In this document: positions 1 to 9,173 of the stretch, piece after piece
How the letters are laid out: each line of letters opens with the position of its first letter
How positions within the stretch are numbered: the first letter of the stretch is position 1
Origin: Thalassospira sp.
Lineage (GTDB): Bacteria; Pseudomonadota; Alphaproteobacteria; Rhodospirillales; Thalassospiraceae
Assembly: GCF_002709775.1 (NCBI RefSeq)
Contig: NZ_PAQR01000007.1
Location: 1-64,000, forward strand
Length of the DNA: 64,000 nucleotides
Direction of reading: 5' to 3'
Notes under the pieces: model-generated
What the model saw: the letters and a program-made list of their open reading frames with translations, nothing else
What the model was told of the DNA's origin: nothing
Databases searched by the model: none
Translations under genes and position numbers: made by a program

Positions 1-47
1 CGGCAGGCGATCTCACCGCGGTTGGCGATCAGAAGTTTGCGCGGCAT
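1..47 (-). CDS. mccA: 3-methylcrotonyl-CoA carboxylase biotin-carrying subunit, N-terminal fragment
   Basis: Only the first 15 codons lie in the window. Read on the minus strand they give [15 protein letters not shown], the invariant opening of biotin carboxylase chains (the LIANRGEIA element of the N-terminal fold). Acetyl-CoA, propionyl-CoA and methylcrotonyl-CoA carboxylases share this opening, so the substrate is inferred from the neighbours: it directly follows a methylglutaconyl-CoA hydratase gene (1-nt gap) and a carboxyltransferase beta-subunit gene. The product would carboxylate biotin with ATP and bicarbonate in leucine degradation. Confidence 0.8.
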   Translation of the reverse strand, partial: MPRKLLIANRGEIAC

Positions 48-48
48 G

Positions 49-861
49 TTATTTCTTGCTCCAGTTCGCGGGACGTTTTTCCAGAAAGGCACCGACACCT
101 TCGCGGCCCTCGTCGCTTGCCCGTTGATCGGCAATACGTTGTGCTGTGTCGTCAATCACGGCATCCGAAATCGGCTTGTTGGCAACCGCGTAAATCAGGT
201 TCTTGGCAGCATGCATCGCATCCGGACCATTGGCCAGCAGAAGGGTCGCCATGTCCTGTCCGCGGGCCGCCAGTTCATCGGTTGTGGTGATTTCATGCAC
301 CAGCCCGATTTGCTGGGCGGTTTGGGCGTCAAAGCGCTCAGCGGTCAGGAAATAACGCCGTGCCTGATTAACGCCGATGGCCTCAACCACATAGGGTGAA
401 ATCACTGCCGGGATCAGGCCGAGTTTGACTTCCGACAGGCAGAAACTGGCACGATCCGATGCAATCACGATGTCACAACATGCCGCCAGACCAACCCCGC
501 CACCAAAAGCCGCACCATTGACCAGGGCGATGGTTGGCTTTGATGCGAAGTTCAAAACCTTCATCAGTTTGGCAAGCGCACGGGAATCGGCAAGGTTTTC
601 GGCATGGCTATAGCCCGCCATACGCTTCATCCAGTTAAGATCAGCACCGGCTGAAAAGCTTTTGCCCGCACCCGTCAGGATGATCACGCGGACCGCAGGA
701 TCTGCATCAAGCGCCTCGATCTTGGCCGTCAGATCGGCAATCAGGACATCATCAAACGCATTGTGAATTTCCGGGCGGTTGAGCGTGATGGTCGCAACGC
801 CATTGTCCGCGATCTCACACAGGGCGGCACCAGGAATGTTATCGGTGTTTACATTGCTCAT
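49..861 (-). CDS. liuC: Enoyl-CoA hydratase, probable methylglutaconyl-CoA hydratase (LiuC-like)
   Basis: A 270-residue crotonase-fold protein, normal length for the family. Visible motifs are AGADLN at residues 71-76 (first oxyanion-hole segment), GAAFGGG at 116-122 (second oxyanion hole) and the Glu of SEVKLG at about 144, a usual catalytic position. In leucine catabolism this enzyme hydrates 3-methylglutaconyl-CoA to HMG-CoA. It lies 7 nt after the carboxyltransferase gene and 1 nt before the biotin carboxylase gene, so the three are almost certainly one transcript. An open frame extends 35 codons upstream into the previous gene, but the ATG at 861 starts at the expected domain boundary. 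General enoyl-CoA hydratase activity cannot be excluded from sequence alone. Confidence 0.88.
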   Translation of the reverse strand: MSNVNTDNIPGAALCEIADNGVATITLNRPEIHNAFDDVLIADLTAKIEALDADPAVRVIILTGAGKSFSAGADLNWMKRMAGYSHAENLADSRALAKLMKVLNFASKPTIALVNGAAFGGGVGLAACCDIVIASDRASFCLSEVKLGLIPAVISPYVVEAIGVNQARRYFLTAERFDAQTAQQIGLVHEITTTDELAARGQDMATLLLANGPDAMHAAKNLIYAVANKPISDAVIDDTAQRIADQRASDEGREGVGAFLEKRPANWSKK

Positions 862-868
862 GACGGCC

Positions 869-2479
869 TCACATTCTGAATACGCCAAACCGGGTTTCCT
901 CGACCGGTTTGTTGAGTGCTGCCGACAGGCCAAGACCCAGAACCATGCGGGTATCGGCCGGATCAATCACGCCGTCATCCCAAAGGCGCGCAGACGCATA
1001 ATAAGGATGACCCTGTTCTTCATATTGATCGCGGATCGGGCCCTTGAATGCTTCCTGTTCGGTTTCCGGCCAGCTTTCACCACGTTTTTCCATGGCATCA
1101 GCACGGATTTGCGTCAGTACGTTGGCGGCCTGTTCGCCGCCCATGACCGAGATGCGGGCATTTGGCCACATCCACAAGAAGCGCGGGCTGTAGGCGCGGC
1201 CACACATGCCATAGTTCCCCGCGCCGAACGAGCCACCGATCAGAACGGTGAATTTCGGGACATTGGCGGTGGCAACAGCAGTCACAAGCTTCGCGCCATC
1301 CTTGGCGATGCCGCCGCTTTCATATTTGCGGCCAATCATGAAGCCGGTGATGTTTTGCAGGAACACCAGCGGAATACCGCGCTGGGCGCAAAGCTCGATG
1401 AAATGCGCACCCTTAAGCGCGCTTTCGGAAAACAGAATGCCGTTATTGGCAACGATGCCGACCGGATAGCCAAAGATGCGGGCAAAGCCGGTGACAAGGG
1501 TCGTGCCATACTGGGCCTTGAACTCATCAAATTCGGAGCCGTCAACGATGCGGGCAATGATTTCGCGAACGTCATAGGGCTTTTTGGTGTCGGTCGGTAC
1601 CACGCCATAAATCTCGCGCGGGTCGTAGGCCGGTGCACGCGGCTCGCTCACCGTCAGGCCGGGGTTCTTCGTCCAGTTCAGGTTCTTGACCACGTCACGC
1701 GCAATCGACAATGCATGACTGTCATCCTGCGCATAATGGTCGGTGACACCGGATGTTTTGCAGTGAACATCCGCCCCGCCAAGGTCCTCGGCCGAGACGA
1801 CTTCACCGGTCGCGGCCTTCACCAGCGGCGGGCCGCCGAGGAAGATCGTGCCCTGTTTGCGGACGATGATGCTTTCATCAGACATTGCCGGGACATAGGC
1901 GCCGCCGGCCGTGCAAGACCCCATGACAACCGCGATTTGCGGGATGCCTTTCGAGGACATGGTTGCCTGGTTAAAGAAGATGCGCCCGAAATGGTCGCGA
2001 TCCGGGAATACATCATCCTGACGTGGCAGGTTGGCACCGCCACTATCGACCAGATAGATGCAGGGCAGGTTGTTTTCCAGCGCGATTTCCTGTGCGCGCA
2101 GATGCTTCTTTACGGTCATCGGGTAGTAGGATCCACCCTTGACCGTCGCATCATTGGCGACAATCACGCATTCAACGCCCGATACCCGGCCAATGCCGGT
2201 AATGATGCCTGCTGCCGGGACGTCTTCGTCGCCATACATGCCATGGGCGGCAAGCTGGGAAAGTTCTAGAAACGGTGAGCCAATATCAAGAAGCTGGCGG
2301 ATGCGTTCACGTGGCAGGAGCTTCCCGCGACCCGTATGGCGATCGCGGGCGCGTTCGCCGCCGCCCAGTTTGACCGTCGCAATCTGATCACGAAGATCGG
2401 CGACCAGTTTTCCCATATGGTCGGCATTGTTGCGGAATTCTTCTGAACGGGCGTTCACCGCAGATTTCAGTACCGTCAT
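869..2479 (-). CDS. mccB: 3-methylcrotonyl-CoA carboxylase, carboxyltransferase (beta) subunit
   Basis: A 536-residue acyl-CoA carboxylase beta chain. It transfers the carboxyl group from biotin to 3-methylcrotonyl-CoA in the leucine pathway, acting as a complex with the biotin-carrying subunit encoded two genes downstream. Hallmarks include [17 protein letters not shown] near the N-terminus, the [18 protein letters not shown] segment, and [20 protein letters not shown] in the C-terminal crotonase-like half. The last two are characteristic of methylcrotonyl- rather than propionyl-CoA carboxylases. It is the first gene of the operon. No isovaleryl-CoA dehydrogenase gene, common at this place, lies upstream. 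A LiuR-like operator overlaps its predicted promoter. Confidence 0.93.
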   Translation of the reverse strand: MTVLKSAVNARSEEFRNNADHMGKLVADLRDQIATVKLGGGERARDRHTGRGKLLPRERIRQLLDIGSPFLELSQLAAHGMYGDEDVPAAGIITGIGRVSGVECVIVANDATVKGGSYYPMTVKKHLRAQEIALENNLPCIYLVDSGGANLPRQDDVFPDRDHFGRIFFNQATMSSKGIPQIAVVMGSCTAGGAYVPAMSDESIIVRKQGTIFLGGPPLVKAATGEVVSAEDLGGADVHCKTSGVTDHYAQDDSHALSIARDVVKNLNWTKNPGLTVSEPRAPAYDPREIYGVVPTDTKKPYDVREIIARIVDGSEFDEFKAQYGTTLVTGFARIFGYPVGIVANNGILFSESALKGAHFIELCAQRGIPLVFLQNITGFMIGRKYESGGIAKDGAKLVTAVATANVPKFTVLIGGSFGAGNYGMCGRAYSPRFLWMWPNARISVMGGEQAANVLTQIRADAMEKRGESWPETEQEAFKGPIRDQYEEQGHPYYASARLWDDGVIDPADTRMVLGLGLSAALNKPVEETRFGVFRM

Positions 2480-2540
2480 CGTCCGTTTTCACCGTTTTTG
2501 TTGTGGGCAACCGGGCCCGCGTGCAGGGTGTTTATGGCTG

Positions 2541-2571
2541 TTGTTATGGGTGAAGTTTACGTAAACGTCAA
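2541..2571 (-). promoter_or_regulatory. Promoter and LiuR-like operator for the mcc/liu operon
   Basis: Positions 2556-2571 read TTTACGTAAACGTCAA, a 16-bp inverted repeat with one mismatch, of the TTnACGT-NN-ACGTnAA form described for MerR-family LiuR regulators of leucine and isovalerate breakdown. On the minus strand TTGACG (2571-2566) followed by 17 bp and CATAAC (2548-2543) makes a credible -35/-10 pair with the operator over the -35 and spacer, as expected of a MerR-type regulator. No liuR gene is in the window. The motif match is from memory of the family. Confidence 0.5.
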
Positions 2572-2579
2572 TATTAAAT

Positions 2580-2595
2580 CGGTATTTTAGTACCG
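2580..2595. promoter_or_regulatory. Short inverted repeat between mccB and the divergent secreted-protein gene
   Basis: CGGTA-TTTTAG-TACCG is a perfect 5-bp inverted repeat in the AT-rich space between two divergent genes. It may be an operator for the rightward gene, but no regulator family is recognised and such a short repeat can arise by chance. Confidence 0.2.
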
Positions 2596-2780
2596 AAATT
2601 ATATATATGCTGCAAATGCGCAGATTATGAACCGTTTGGTGGGCCTTTCGTTGGTCGGCATAATGCAGGAATTTCAATGCAATGAAGGTTGCCTTTTGCT
2701 GCGGCGCACCTAGTCGGTTTTGTTTACAGAGGACGCCTTCGCAGAATACACTCATGTGTAGAGACACATGGAGATGGTTC

Positions 2781-3677
2781 GTGCTCGAGTTTGGTTGGTG
2801 TAAAAAAGAAAAATCTTATACGGCTTTGATCTGGCTTATGTTTTTGTCGGTGCTTGCCGGCCCTCTCGCCACAGCACCGGTGCAAGCGCAGGAAGCCGTA
2901 AGCGATATTCATTGGCTCAAGGCCGATGTTCCGCCGATTGGTATTTCGAGTGGTCCATTTGCCGGCAAAGGGTTGCATGGCGGTATCGTGAAAGCCCTTT
3001 TGGGGCATGAAGCCGGTCCGGGTATGGTTGAGGGACATGCAAACATGGCCCGCCTGTTCAGCCTGATAAAATCGGGCAACTATTGCGTGCCTGGACTGAT
3101 CAAAACCGCGGAACGTGAAGAGTTCGTCTATTTCACCGATCATCCGACTGCTGTGCTTGATACCAGTCATCTGGTTTATGCTGTCAGCAACAAAAAGCTG
3201 CGTGACAAAATTGATGAAAATGTCTCGCTCAGGCAGCTCCTTGCGGATGGTTTTGTTGTCGGGGTCGGGGCGGGCATATCTTATGGCGACGGGATTGATG
3301 AGATCATCCAGAGCTATGAGGGGGAGCCTGTCGTGATCCGCCATCCAACGCCGAATTTCATCGAGCCGATCCTGTCGATGATTGAAATGGAACGGGTGGA
3401 CTTTTCACTGGCACCACCCTGGGCGATTACCTGGCTGCTTTTGAATGAGAAGCTCAAGCCTCGGAATGCAAAAATGCCAAAGGTCATTACCCACCCATTT
3501 CGCGAGGCATCGACAAAAACCAACTATCACGTGGCCTGCACCAAGAATGACTGGGGCAGGCAGGCGGTCGCGTTGCTAGATGAAATGTTGACCCGTGCGG
3601 ATGTGCAGCAGGCCCTTGATCGCAATGCCGAAGTCTGGATGTCAGTCAAAAACGCGCAAGAGCATTTACTGGATTAG
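2781..3677 (+). CDS. Secreted solute-binding protein (family 3 / TIGR02285-like)
   Basis: About 298 residues. A positively charged stretch (KKEK) and a hydrophobic core ending APVQAQ form a Sec signal peptide, so the mature protein should be periplasmic. The mature part has the two-lobed periplasmic-binding-protein look: an opening HWLKADVPPIGISSGPFAGKG, an EREEFVYFTDHP segment, and a second lobe with GVGAGISYG. It resembles the TIGR02285 group of family-3-like binding proteins, whose ligands are mostly unknown. The GTG at 2781 is preferred because GGAG lies 7 nt upstream and it puts the basic residues at the N-terminus; an ATG at 2682 would give an implausible leader. No transporter genes lie next to it. 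Confidence 0.72.
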   Translation: MLEFGWCKKEKSYTALIWLMFLSVLAGPLATAPVQAQEAVSDIHWLKADVPPIGISSGPFAGKGLHGGIVKALLGHEAGPGMVEGHANMARLFSLIKSGNYCVPGLIKTAEREEFVYFTDHPTAVLDTSHLVYAVSNKKLRDKIDENVSLRQLLADGFVVGVGAGISYGDGIDEIIQSYEGEPVVIRHPTPNFIEPILSMIEMERVDFSLAPPWAITWLLLNEKLKPRNAKMPKVITHPFREASTKTNYHVACTKNDWGRQAVALLDEMLTRADVQQALDRNAEVWMSVKNAQEHLLD

Positions 3678-3688
3678 AGTGGGGCTGG

Positions 3689-4321
3689 TTAGTCGGCGGG
3701 GTCGTCGATCAAGCTGCCGGCAGCCCCTTTGCGCAGTGAAATCCACTGGGCGAGCTGGTCAATGCGGTCATTTCCGAAGAAGGGTTCGTCTTCATAAAAG
3801 AAGAATGGTGATCCGAAGGCGCCCATGGCAATGGCATCTTCGGTGATGGCACGGACATGGTCTTTCCATTTCTGGGATTCGACGGCGGCGCGCATTTCGC
3901 TGGCATTGATGGAATGGCGGGTCGCGGCGGCAAAGACATTTTCCGGATTGGCCATATCAAGCCCGTCGCCGAAATAGCCGCGATAGATATCCATGGCAAA
4001 CTTGCGTGCCAGCATCGGCGAACGCGATTCAAGCCAATAATAGGCCCGGGTTGGCACCAGTGCGGCATAGGGAAAGTTAGTCGGGATCTGGAACGGAACG
4101 TTTTGCAGCCGTGCGCAGCGTTCCATGTCATGTCGAAAATAGGGGCCGCGGATCGGCTGATCGAGAAGGGGGCTTTGCCCAGTTTGTTTGAAGGCCGCGC
4201 CAATCATGAAGGGGCGCCAGACCACCGTAACGCCAAGGCGCTTTTCGAATTCTTCCATCCGCTCGGCAGCAAGGTAGCCGTAAGGTGACGAGAAATCGAA
4301 ATAGAAGCTGACTTCAGACAT
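3689..4321 (-). CDS. DsbA-fold 2-hydroxychromene-2-carboxylate isomerase family protein
   Basis: A 210-residue cytoplasmic protein with no signal peptide. It opens with SFYFDFSSPYGYLAAERM, the kappa-class glutathione S-transferase and 2-hydroxychromene-2-carboxylate isomerase signature in which a Ser replaces the DsbA active-site Cys. The cis-proline loop appears as FGSPFFFYEDEPFFGNDRI near the C-terminus. Characterised relatives isomerise hydroxychromene carboxylates in naphthalene degradation using glutathione, but no aromatic catabolic genes are near, so the substrate here is unknown. It converges on the preceding gene with only 11 nt between stop codons. A second member of the family occurs at 12230-12820. 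Confidence 0.82.
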   Translation of the reverse strand: MSEVSFYFDFSSPYGYLAAERMEEFEKRLGVTVVWRPFMIGAAFKQTGQSPLLDQPIRGPYFRHDMERCARLQNVPFQIPTNFPYAALVPTRAYYWLESRSPMLARKFAMDIYRGYFGDGLDMANPENVFAAATRHSINASEMRAAVESQKWKDHVRAITEDAIAMGAFGSPFFFYEDEPFFGNDRIDQLAQWISLRKGAAGSLIDDPAD

Positions 4322-4441
4322 GTTCCTGCACCCGTTTTCCGTTTTTGTTTGAACAACAACTTTGCCCTACAGATCTTCTGTCTGCTTTGGTGGGCGTGAT
4401 CTTGATGTATTAAGTTGTTGCGAATCAACAAAAAAGTGAAA

Positions 4442-4915
4442 TCACGGAATAACGATGCCCGGCCGGACTTTTACTTCTTCCATCACGACATATGTATGAG
4501 TCTGACCGACACCCTGAACCGAAGACAGACGTTCGAGGAACTCGCGATAGGCGTACATGTCCTCAACCCTTAGCTTGGCAAGATAGTCAAAGCCGCCAGC
4601 GACCATGTGGCATTCTTCGATCTCTGGCAGCTTTTTGATTGCGGCGGCAAAGACGTCAAAAACATCAGGTGTGGTACGATCAAGGGTGATTTCAACGAAG
4701 ACCACCAGCGACTGGTTGAGCTTTCGCGGATCGAGTGTCGCCATATAGCCGGTAATAAAGCCGTTTTGTTCAAGGCGGCGCACGCGTTCAAGGCACGGGG
4801 TCGGGCTTAGATTGACCCGGCGCGATAGTTCAACATTGGACATGCGACCGTCATTTTGCAGCTCGCGGAGGATCTGTTTGTCGATCTTGTCCAGGCTTTT
4901 GTGGTTCTTCTGCAT
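4442..4915 (-). CDS. putR: Lrp/AsnC-family regulator, probable PutR activator of putA
   Basis: A 157-residue regulator. Residues 8-60 hold the winged helix (LDKIDKQILRELQNDGRMSNVELSRRVNLSPTPCLERVRRLEQ) and the rest is a RAM/AsnC ligand-binding domain (LVVFVEITLD, MVAGGFDYLAKLRVEDM). In alphaproteobacteria an Lrp-type protein encoded divergently from putA acts as the proline-responsive activator PutR. The divergent arrangement here, with about 200 bp between starts, supports the same role. The open frame runs 62 codons further upstream, but that part is low-quality sequence and the ATG at 4915 gives a standard Lrp N-terminus. Confidence 0.88.
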   Translation of the reverse strand: MQKNHKSLDKIDKQILRELQNDGRMSNVELSRRVNLSPTPCLERVRRLEQNGFITGYMATLDPRKLNQSLVVFVEITLDRTTPDVFDVFAAAIKKLPEIEECHMVAGGFDYLAKLRVEDMYAYREFLERLSSVQGVGQTHTYVVMEEVKVRPGIVIP

Positions 4916-5120
4916 TTTAAATATCCAGCCAGTGTTTGTGACTACAAGAATATAAAATCCGTGGATGATATATCGTAATTTCGCCAAAAATGGCAGCACA
5001 TTTTTCGGGTGAAATAATATTGTCTGTCGCCATAGAGGTGCAAAAGGCTCCGAAGCGCTTGGAAAAACGTGCGTTCTTCGGGGTCGGCAAAAGTCCAACA
5101 TCAGGGAGAGGCTTTAAAAC
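4916..5120. promoter_or_regulatory. putR-putA divergent promoter region
   Basis: An AT-rich 205-bp spacer between two divergent genes. It contains ATTTCGCC (4978-4985) facing GGGTGAAAT (5007-5015), an imperfect inverted repeat of a size seen at Lrp-type operators. AGGGAGAGG at about 5104 is the putA ribosome binding site. No unambiguous -35/-10 pair was assigned. Confidence 0.35.
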
Positions 5121-8100
5121 ATGTTCCGTACCGACTTGCCCCAACCGAACAAAATCCGCCAGACGATCCGCGATTCCTATCGCGCTGACGAAGAGGCCGT
5201 CGTTGAACGCCTGATCGAAACCGCGCGTCTTTCCCCGGAACAGACCGCGCGTGTTCAGGGCCGCGCCTATCAGCTGGTTGCCCGCGTGCGCAGTGCCGAT
5301 AACGGCAAAAGCGGCATTGATGCCCTGCTGCACGAATACGAGCTTTCCAGCAAGGAAGGCGTCATTCTGATGTGTCTGGCCGAGGCATTGCTGCGTGTGC
5401 CCGATGCGGTCACCGCCGATAAGCTTATTCAGGACAAGCTGTTTGATGCCGATTGGCAAAGCCATCTGGGCCATTCCGACAGCTTCTTTGTCAACGCATC
5501 GACCTGGGGACTGATGCTGACCGGGCGGGTGATCAAGTTTGGCAAGGCCGAAAAGGCTGATCCCAGCCGCCTGATCAAACGCATGATCGGTCGTTCGGGC
5601 GAGCCGGTTATTCGCAAGGCATTTAACCACGCGATGCGCATTATGGGCCGTCAGTTCGTGATGGGCCGCACCATTGACGAAGCATCCGAGCGCGCCAAGG
5701 CGAACGAGGAAAAAGGCTATCGCTATTCCTATGACATGCTGGGCGAAGCTGCCCGCACGATGAAGGATGCGGATCGCTATTATAAGGCATACGAAACCGC
5801 CATTCACGATATTGGCCGTGTTGCCAATGGCCGTGGCCCGATCGATAGCCCGGGTATTTCCGTCAAGCTGTCGGCGATCCATCCGCGTTATGACTTTGCC
5901 AACTACGAACGGGTGATGAGCGAACTGACCCCGCGCCTTAAGGAACTGGCGCTGCTGGCGAAGAAATACGATATCGGCTTCACCGTCGATGCCGAGGAAG
6001 CCAACCGTCTCGACCTGTCGCTTGATGTCATCGGCACTGTCTTTGCCGATCCGGATCTTGATGGCTGGGAAGGTTATGGTCTGGCGGTTCAGGCCTATCA
6101 GAAGCGTGCCTATCACGTTCTGGAGTGGCTGGCCGATCTGTCGACCAAGGTCGGCCGCAAGATGATGGTCCGCCTTGTGAAGGGCGCGTACTGGGATACC
6201 GAAGTCAAATTCAGTCAGGAAAACGGCTTTGACGGTTATCCGGTCTTTACCCGCAAGGCATCGACCGATGTGTCCTATCTGGCCTGTGCCAAATTGATGC
6301 TGTCGCGTCGCGATGCGTTCTATTGCCAGTTCGCAAGCCATAACGCCCATACGGTTGCGTCGATCCTTGAGATGGCGGGCAATGACCGCACCTTTGAATT
6401 CCAGCGCCTGCATGGCATGGGCGAAGCACTGTATGAGCAGATCGTCGATAAGAACGGTGAAAACGTACCGTGCCGCGTTTACGCGCCGGTCGGGACCCAT
6501 GAAGACCTTCTGGCCTATCTGGTGCGTCGTCTGCTCGAAAACGGGGCGAACACCAGCTTTGTGAACCGTATTCAGGACGAACAGCTGCCGATCGAGGAAA
6601 TGATCGCTGATCCGATCGAAAAGATGGCAGCCCTTCCGCGCAAGGGCCATCCGAAAATCCCGGCGCCGATTGACCTTTATGGCGCAACGCGTGTGAACTC
6701 TCGCGGGATTGACCTGACCGATACCGAAAAGCTTTTGCCGCTTAGTGCCAAGTTGGCCGAGATCAAGGACAAGACCTGGAACGCGGCGCCGCTAATTGAT
6801 GGCAAGCTGGTATCGGGCACCCCGGTTGATGTCATCAACCCGGCGAAACTGAATGAAAAGGTCGGTGACCTTGTTCAGGCGACCGAGGCCGATGTTGAGG
6901 CCGCCGTGGTCGCGGCCGTGAAGGGGTATGAAACCTGGAACAAGACACCGGCGAGTGATCGCGCAAAGGCGCTTCGTTGTCTGGGTGATCTGCTTGAAGA
7001 AAACATGGACGAGTTCATCGCCCTTTGTCAGCGCGAAGCGGGCAAGCTGTATCTTGATGGTGTTGCCGAAGTGCGTGAGGCCGTCGATTTCTGCCGCTAT
7101 TACGCCAACCGGGCAGAAGAAACCTTCCGCGAAGGCAGCCCGCTTGAAGGTCGTGGCGTGATCGTTTGCATCAGCCCGTGGAACTTCCCGCTGGCGATCT
7201 TCCTTGGTCAGGTGACAGCAGCACTCGCAGCAGGAAATGCTGTCATTGCCAAACCGGCAGAGCAGACTTCACTGGTTGCCGCCCGTGCAGCAGAACTGAT
7301 CCTTGAATCCGGTGTGCCGGGATCGGCATTCCAGCTGGTTCCGGGGCCGGGCCGTGTGATCGGTAATCAGCTGATCAATGATCCGCGTATTGCCGGTGTG
7401 GCCTTTACCGGATCGACCGAAACCGCACAGGTGATCAACCAAGCGCTGGCAAAGCGCCCGGGCGTGCCGTTGCCGCTGATCGCCGAAACCGGTGGTCAGA
7501 ACGCGATGATTGTGGATTCGACCGCACTCCCGGAACAGGTGGTACAGGACGCGATCATTTCCGGCTTCCAGTCGGCTGGTCAGCGTTGCTCCGCCCTTCG
7601 TGTGCTGTTTGTTCAGGAAGACATTGCCGACAAGCTTTGTGAGATGCTGGTCGGCGCGATGAAGGAACTGCGGGTTGGTGATCCGAAGTTCCTTGATATC
7701 GACGTCGGTCCGGTGATTGACGAGAAATCGCGCAAGGTGCTTGAAGCCCATGCCGAGCGCATGAAAAAGGAAGCCAAGCTTCTGCATGCTTGTGACACAC
7801 TTCCGGAATGCGAAGGTGGCAATTTCTTTGCCCCGCATTGCTTCGAAATTCCGTCGATTGAAGTTCTGGAACGCGAAGTGTTCGGCCCGGTCGTGCATGT
7901 GGTGCGCTTCAAGGCGCGCGACCTGCCCAAGATCCTTGATCAGATCAATGCATCGGGTTACGGCCTGACGCTTGGTATCCATTCACGTATCGATACCACC
8001 GTGCGCGAGATTTCCCAGAAGCTGCGCGTTGGCAACTGTTACGTAAACCGTAACCAGATCGGTGCGGTGGTTGGTGTCCAGCCGTTCGGCGGGCAGGGTA

Positions 8101-8924
8101 AATCGGGCACCGGTCCAAAGGCCGGTGGTCCGCACTATGTCGAACGCTTTGCCAAGCCGATTGCGCATGCCCAGACCATCTCAAATGATACGGCGTCCGA
8201 CGACCGCGCGCCGATCATCGTCAAGGACGTCATTGCGACAAACGAATATGCCGCGATGCTCTCGGCTCAGGAAGAATGGCAGGCGACCGACGGCAACGCC
8301 CGCGTGACCATTCTTGAAAAGCTGTCGTCGAAGATGGATGCATCGGGGAATGATGCATTGATGGCAGGTGCGGATCATGTCGCGAATTTTGCCGCCCTTT
8401 CGGAAAATGGCTTTGTCGCGCCGACCCGGATGCCCGGGCCGACCGGTGAAACCAACGACCTTTATTGTCAGGGGCGTGGGGTTTACCTGATCCAGGCAGA
8501 CAAGGACGTCGAACCGGCAAAGGTGATCCGTCATTTGGGGGCGGCCTTGGCCGCGGGCAATGCGGTGATCCTGGCTGGTGATCAGAAATGGCTGGCTGAT
8601 ATTCCCGCACTGGCCCAGCAGGCGGGCCTTCCGGCGAAGCTTGTGAAGTCTGTCGGGACTAATACCGGTCTTGGTGCCATGTATGATGGCGATATCGCCG
8701 GGGTATCCTGTGTGGCCACCCTTGATCGGGTGACCTCGTTCAAGCAGCTGCTGGCGAAACGTGATGGCGCGATCCTGTCGCTGATTTCCGATAGCGGGGC
8801 CGAGGATGATGGTGCATTGCCGGATGAGGCCTTCCTGCATCGCTTTGCCACCGAAAAGACGATCACGATCAACACCACGGCGGCCGGGGGCAATGCATCC
8901 CTGATGTCGATGGAAGAGGATTGA
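5121..8924 (+). CDS. putA: Bifunctional proline dehydrogenase / delta-1-pyrroline-5-carboxylate dehydrogenase
   Basis: A 1267-residue PutA that oxidises proline to glutamate. Order: helical arm and N-terminal domain (about 1-130), FAD-binding proline dehydrogenase barrel (about 130-500; SVKLSAIHPRYDF, RLVKGAYWDTE at about 351-361, and the closing element YLVRRLLENGANTSFVNR), aldehyde dehydrogenase domain (about 560-1020; Glu789 in AETGGQNA and catalytic Cys823 in SAGQRCS), then a C-terminal ALDH-superfamily-like domain (about 1060-1267). It has no N-terminal ribbon-helix-helix domain, so it cannot repress its own gene; that fits regulation by the divergent Lrp-type gene. This layout matches the long, non-DNA-binding PutA class. 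A strong terminator follows. Confidence 0.96.
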   Translation: MFRTDLPQPNKIRQTIRDSYRADEEAVVERLIETARLSPEQTARVQGRAYQLVARVRSADNGKSGIDALLHEYELSSKEGVILMCLAEALLRVPDAVTADKLIQDKLFDADWQSHLGHSDSFFVNASTWGLMLTGRVIKFGKAEKADPSRLIKRMIGRSGEPVIRKAFNHAMRIMGRQFVMGRTIDEASERAKANEEKGYRYSYDMLGEAARTMKDADRYYKAYETAIHDIGRVANGRGPIDSPGISVKLSAIHPRYDFANYERVMSELTPRLKELALLAKKYDIGFTVDAEEANRLDLSLDVIGTVFADPDLDGWEGYGLAVQAYQKRAYHVLEWLADLSTKVGRKMMVRLVKGAYWDTEVKFSQENGFDGYPVFTRKASTDVSYLACAKLMLSRRDAFYCQFASHNAHTVASILEMAGNDRTFEFQRLHGMGEALYEQIVDKNGENVPCRVYAPVGTHEDLLAYLVRRLLENGANTSFVNRIQDEQLPIEEMIADPIEKMAALPRKGHPKIPAPIDLYGATRVNSRGIDLTDTEKLLPLSAKLAEIKDKTWNAAPLIDGKLVSGTPVDVINPAKLNEKVGDLVQATEADVEAAVVAAVKGYETWNKTPASDRAKALRCLGDLLEENMDEFIALCQREAGKLYLDGVAEVREAVDFCRYYANRAEETFREGSPLEGRGVIVCISPWNFPLAIFLGQVTAALAAGNAVIAKPAEQTSLVAARAAELILESGVPGSAFQLVPGPGRVIGNQLINDPRIAGVAFTGSTETAQVINQALAKRPGVPLPLIAETGGQNAMIVDSTALPEQVVQDAIISGFQSAGQRCSALRVLFVQEDIADKLCEMLVGAMKELRVGDPKFLDIDVGPVIDEKSRKVLEAHAERMKKEAKLLHACDTLPECEGGNFFAPHCFEIPSIEVLEREVFGPVVHVVRFKARDLPKILDQINASGYGLTLGIHSRIDTTVREISQKLRVGNCYVNRNQIGAVVGVQPFGGQGKSGTGPKAGGPHYVERFAKPIAHAQTISNDTASDDRAPIIVKDVIATNEYAAMLSAQEEWQATDGNARVTILEKLSSKMDASGNDALMAGADHVANFAALSENGFVAPTRMPGPTGETNDLYCQGRGVYLIQADKDVEPAKVIRHLGAALAAGNAVILAGDQKWLADIPALAQQAGLPAKLVKSVGTNTGLGAMYDGDIAGVSCVATLDRVTSFKQLLAKRDGAILSLISDSGAEDDGALPDEAFLHRFATEKTITINTTAAGGNASLMSMEED

Positions 8925-8963
8925 TCAAAGCCGAGCTGTCGGCCTTGTAATCGTGACTTCGGC

Positions 8964-8997
8964 AAATGGACCGGAAAGGAATTTCCGGTCCATTTTT
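8964..8997 (+). terminator. Rho-independent terminator after putA
   Basis: A perfect 14-bp stem (8964-8977 with 8982-8995), tetraloop GGAA, followed by a T run. Confidence 0.9.
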
Positions 8998-9173
8998 CTA
9001 TCTTTTATTCATGATCTCTGATGTAGGATGCGTCCGGCTTACATAAGGTCGGGCTTTTTTTCGTCAAAATTGGCTGCAATAGCTATTGGCCGGAACAGTT
9101 CACGTCCTGCGGCGTTGGAACTGACGCAAGAAGATTGACCCATGTCGGGCAGGCATGAACAAGGAGAACAGGA

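Noticed and set aside
779-2269. A 496-codon plus-strand frame across mccB
   Set aside because: Antisense shadow of a clearly real carboxyltransferase gene; no domain.
4917-6650. A 577-codon minus-strand frame opposite putA
   Set aside because: Antisense shadow produced by third-position GC bias in putA.
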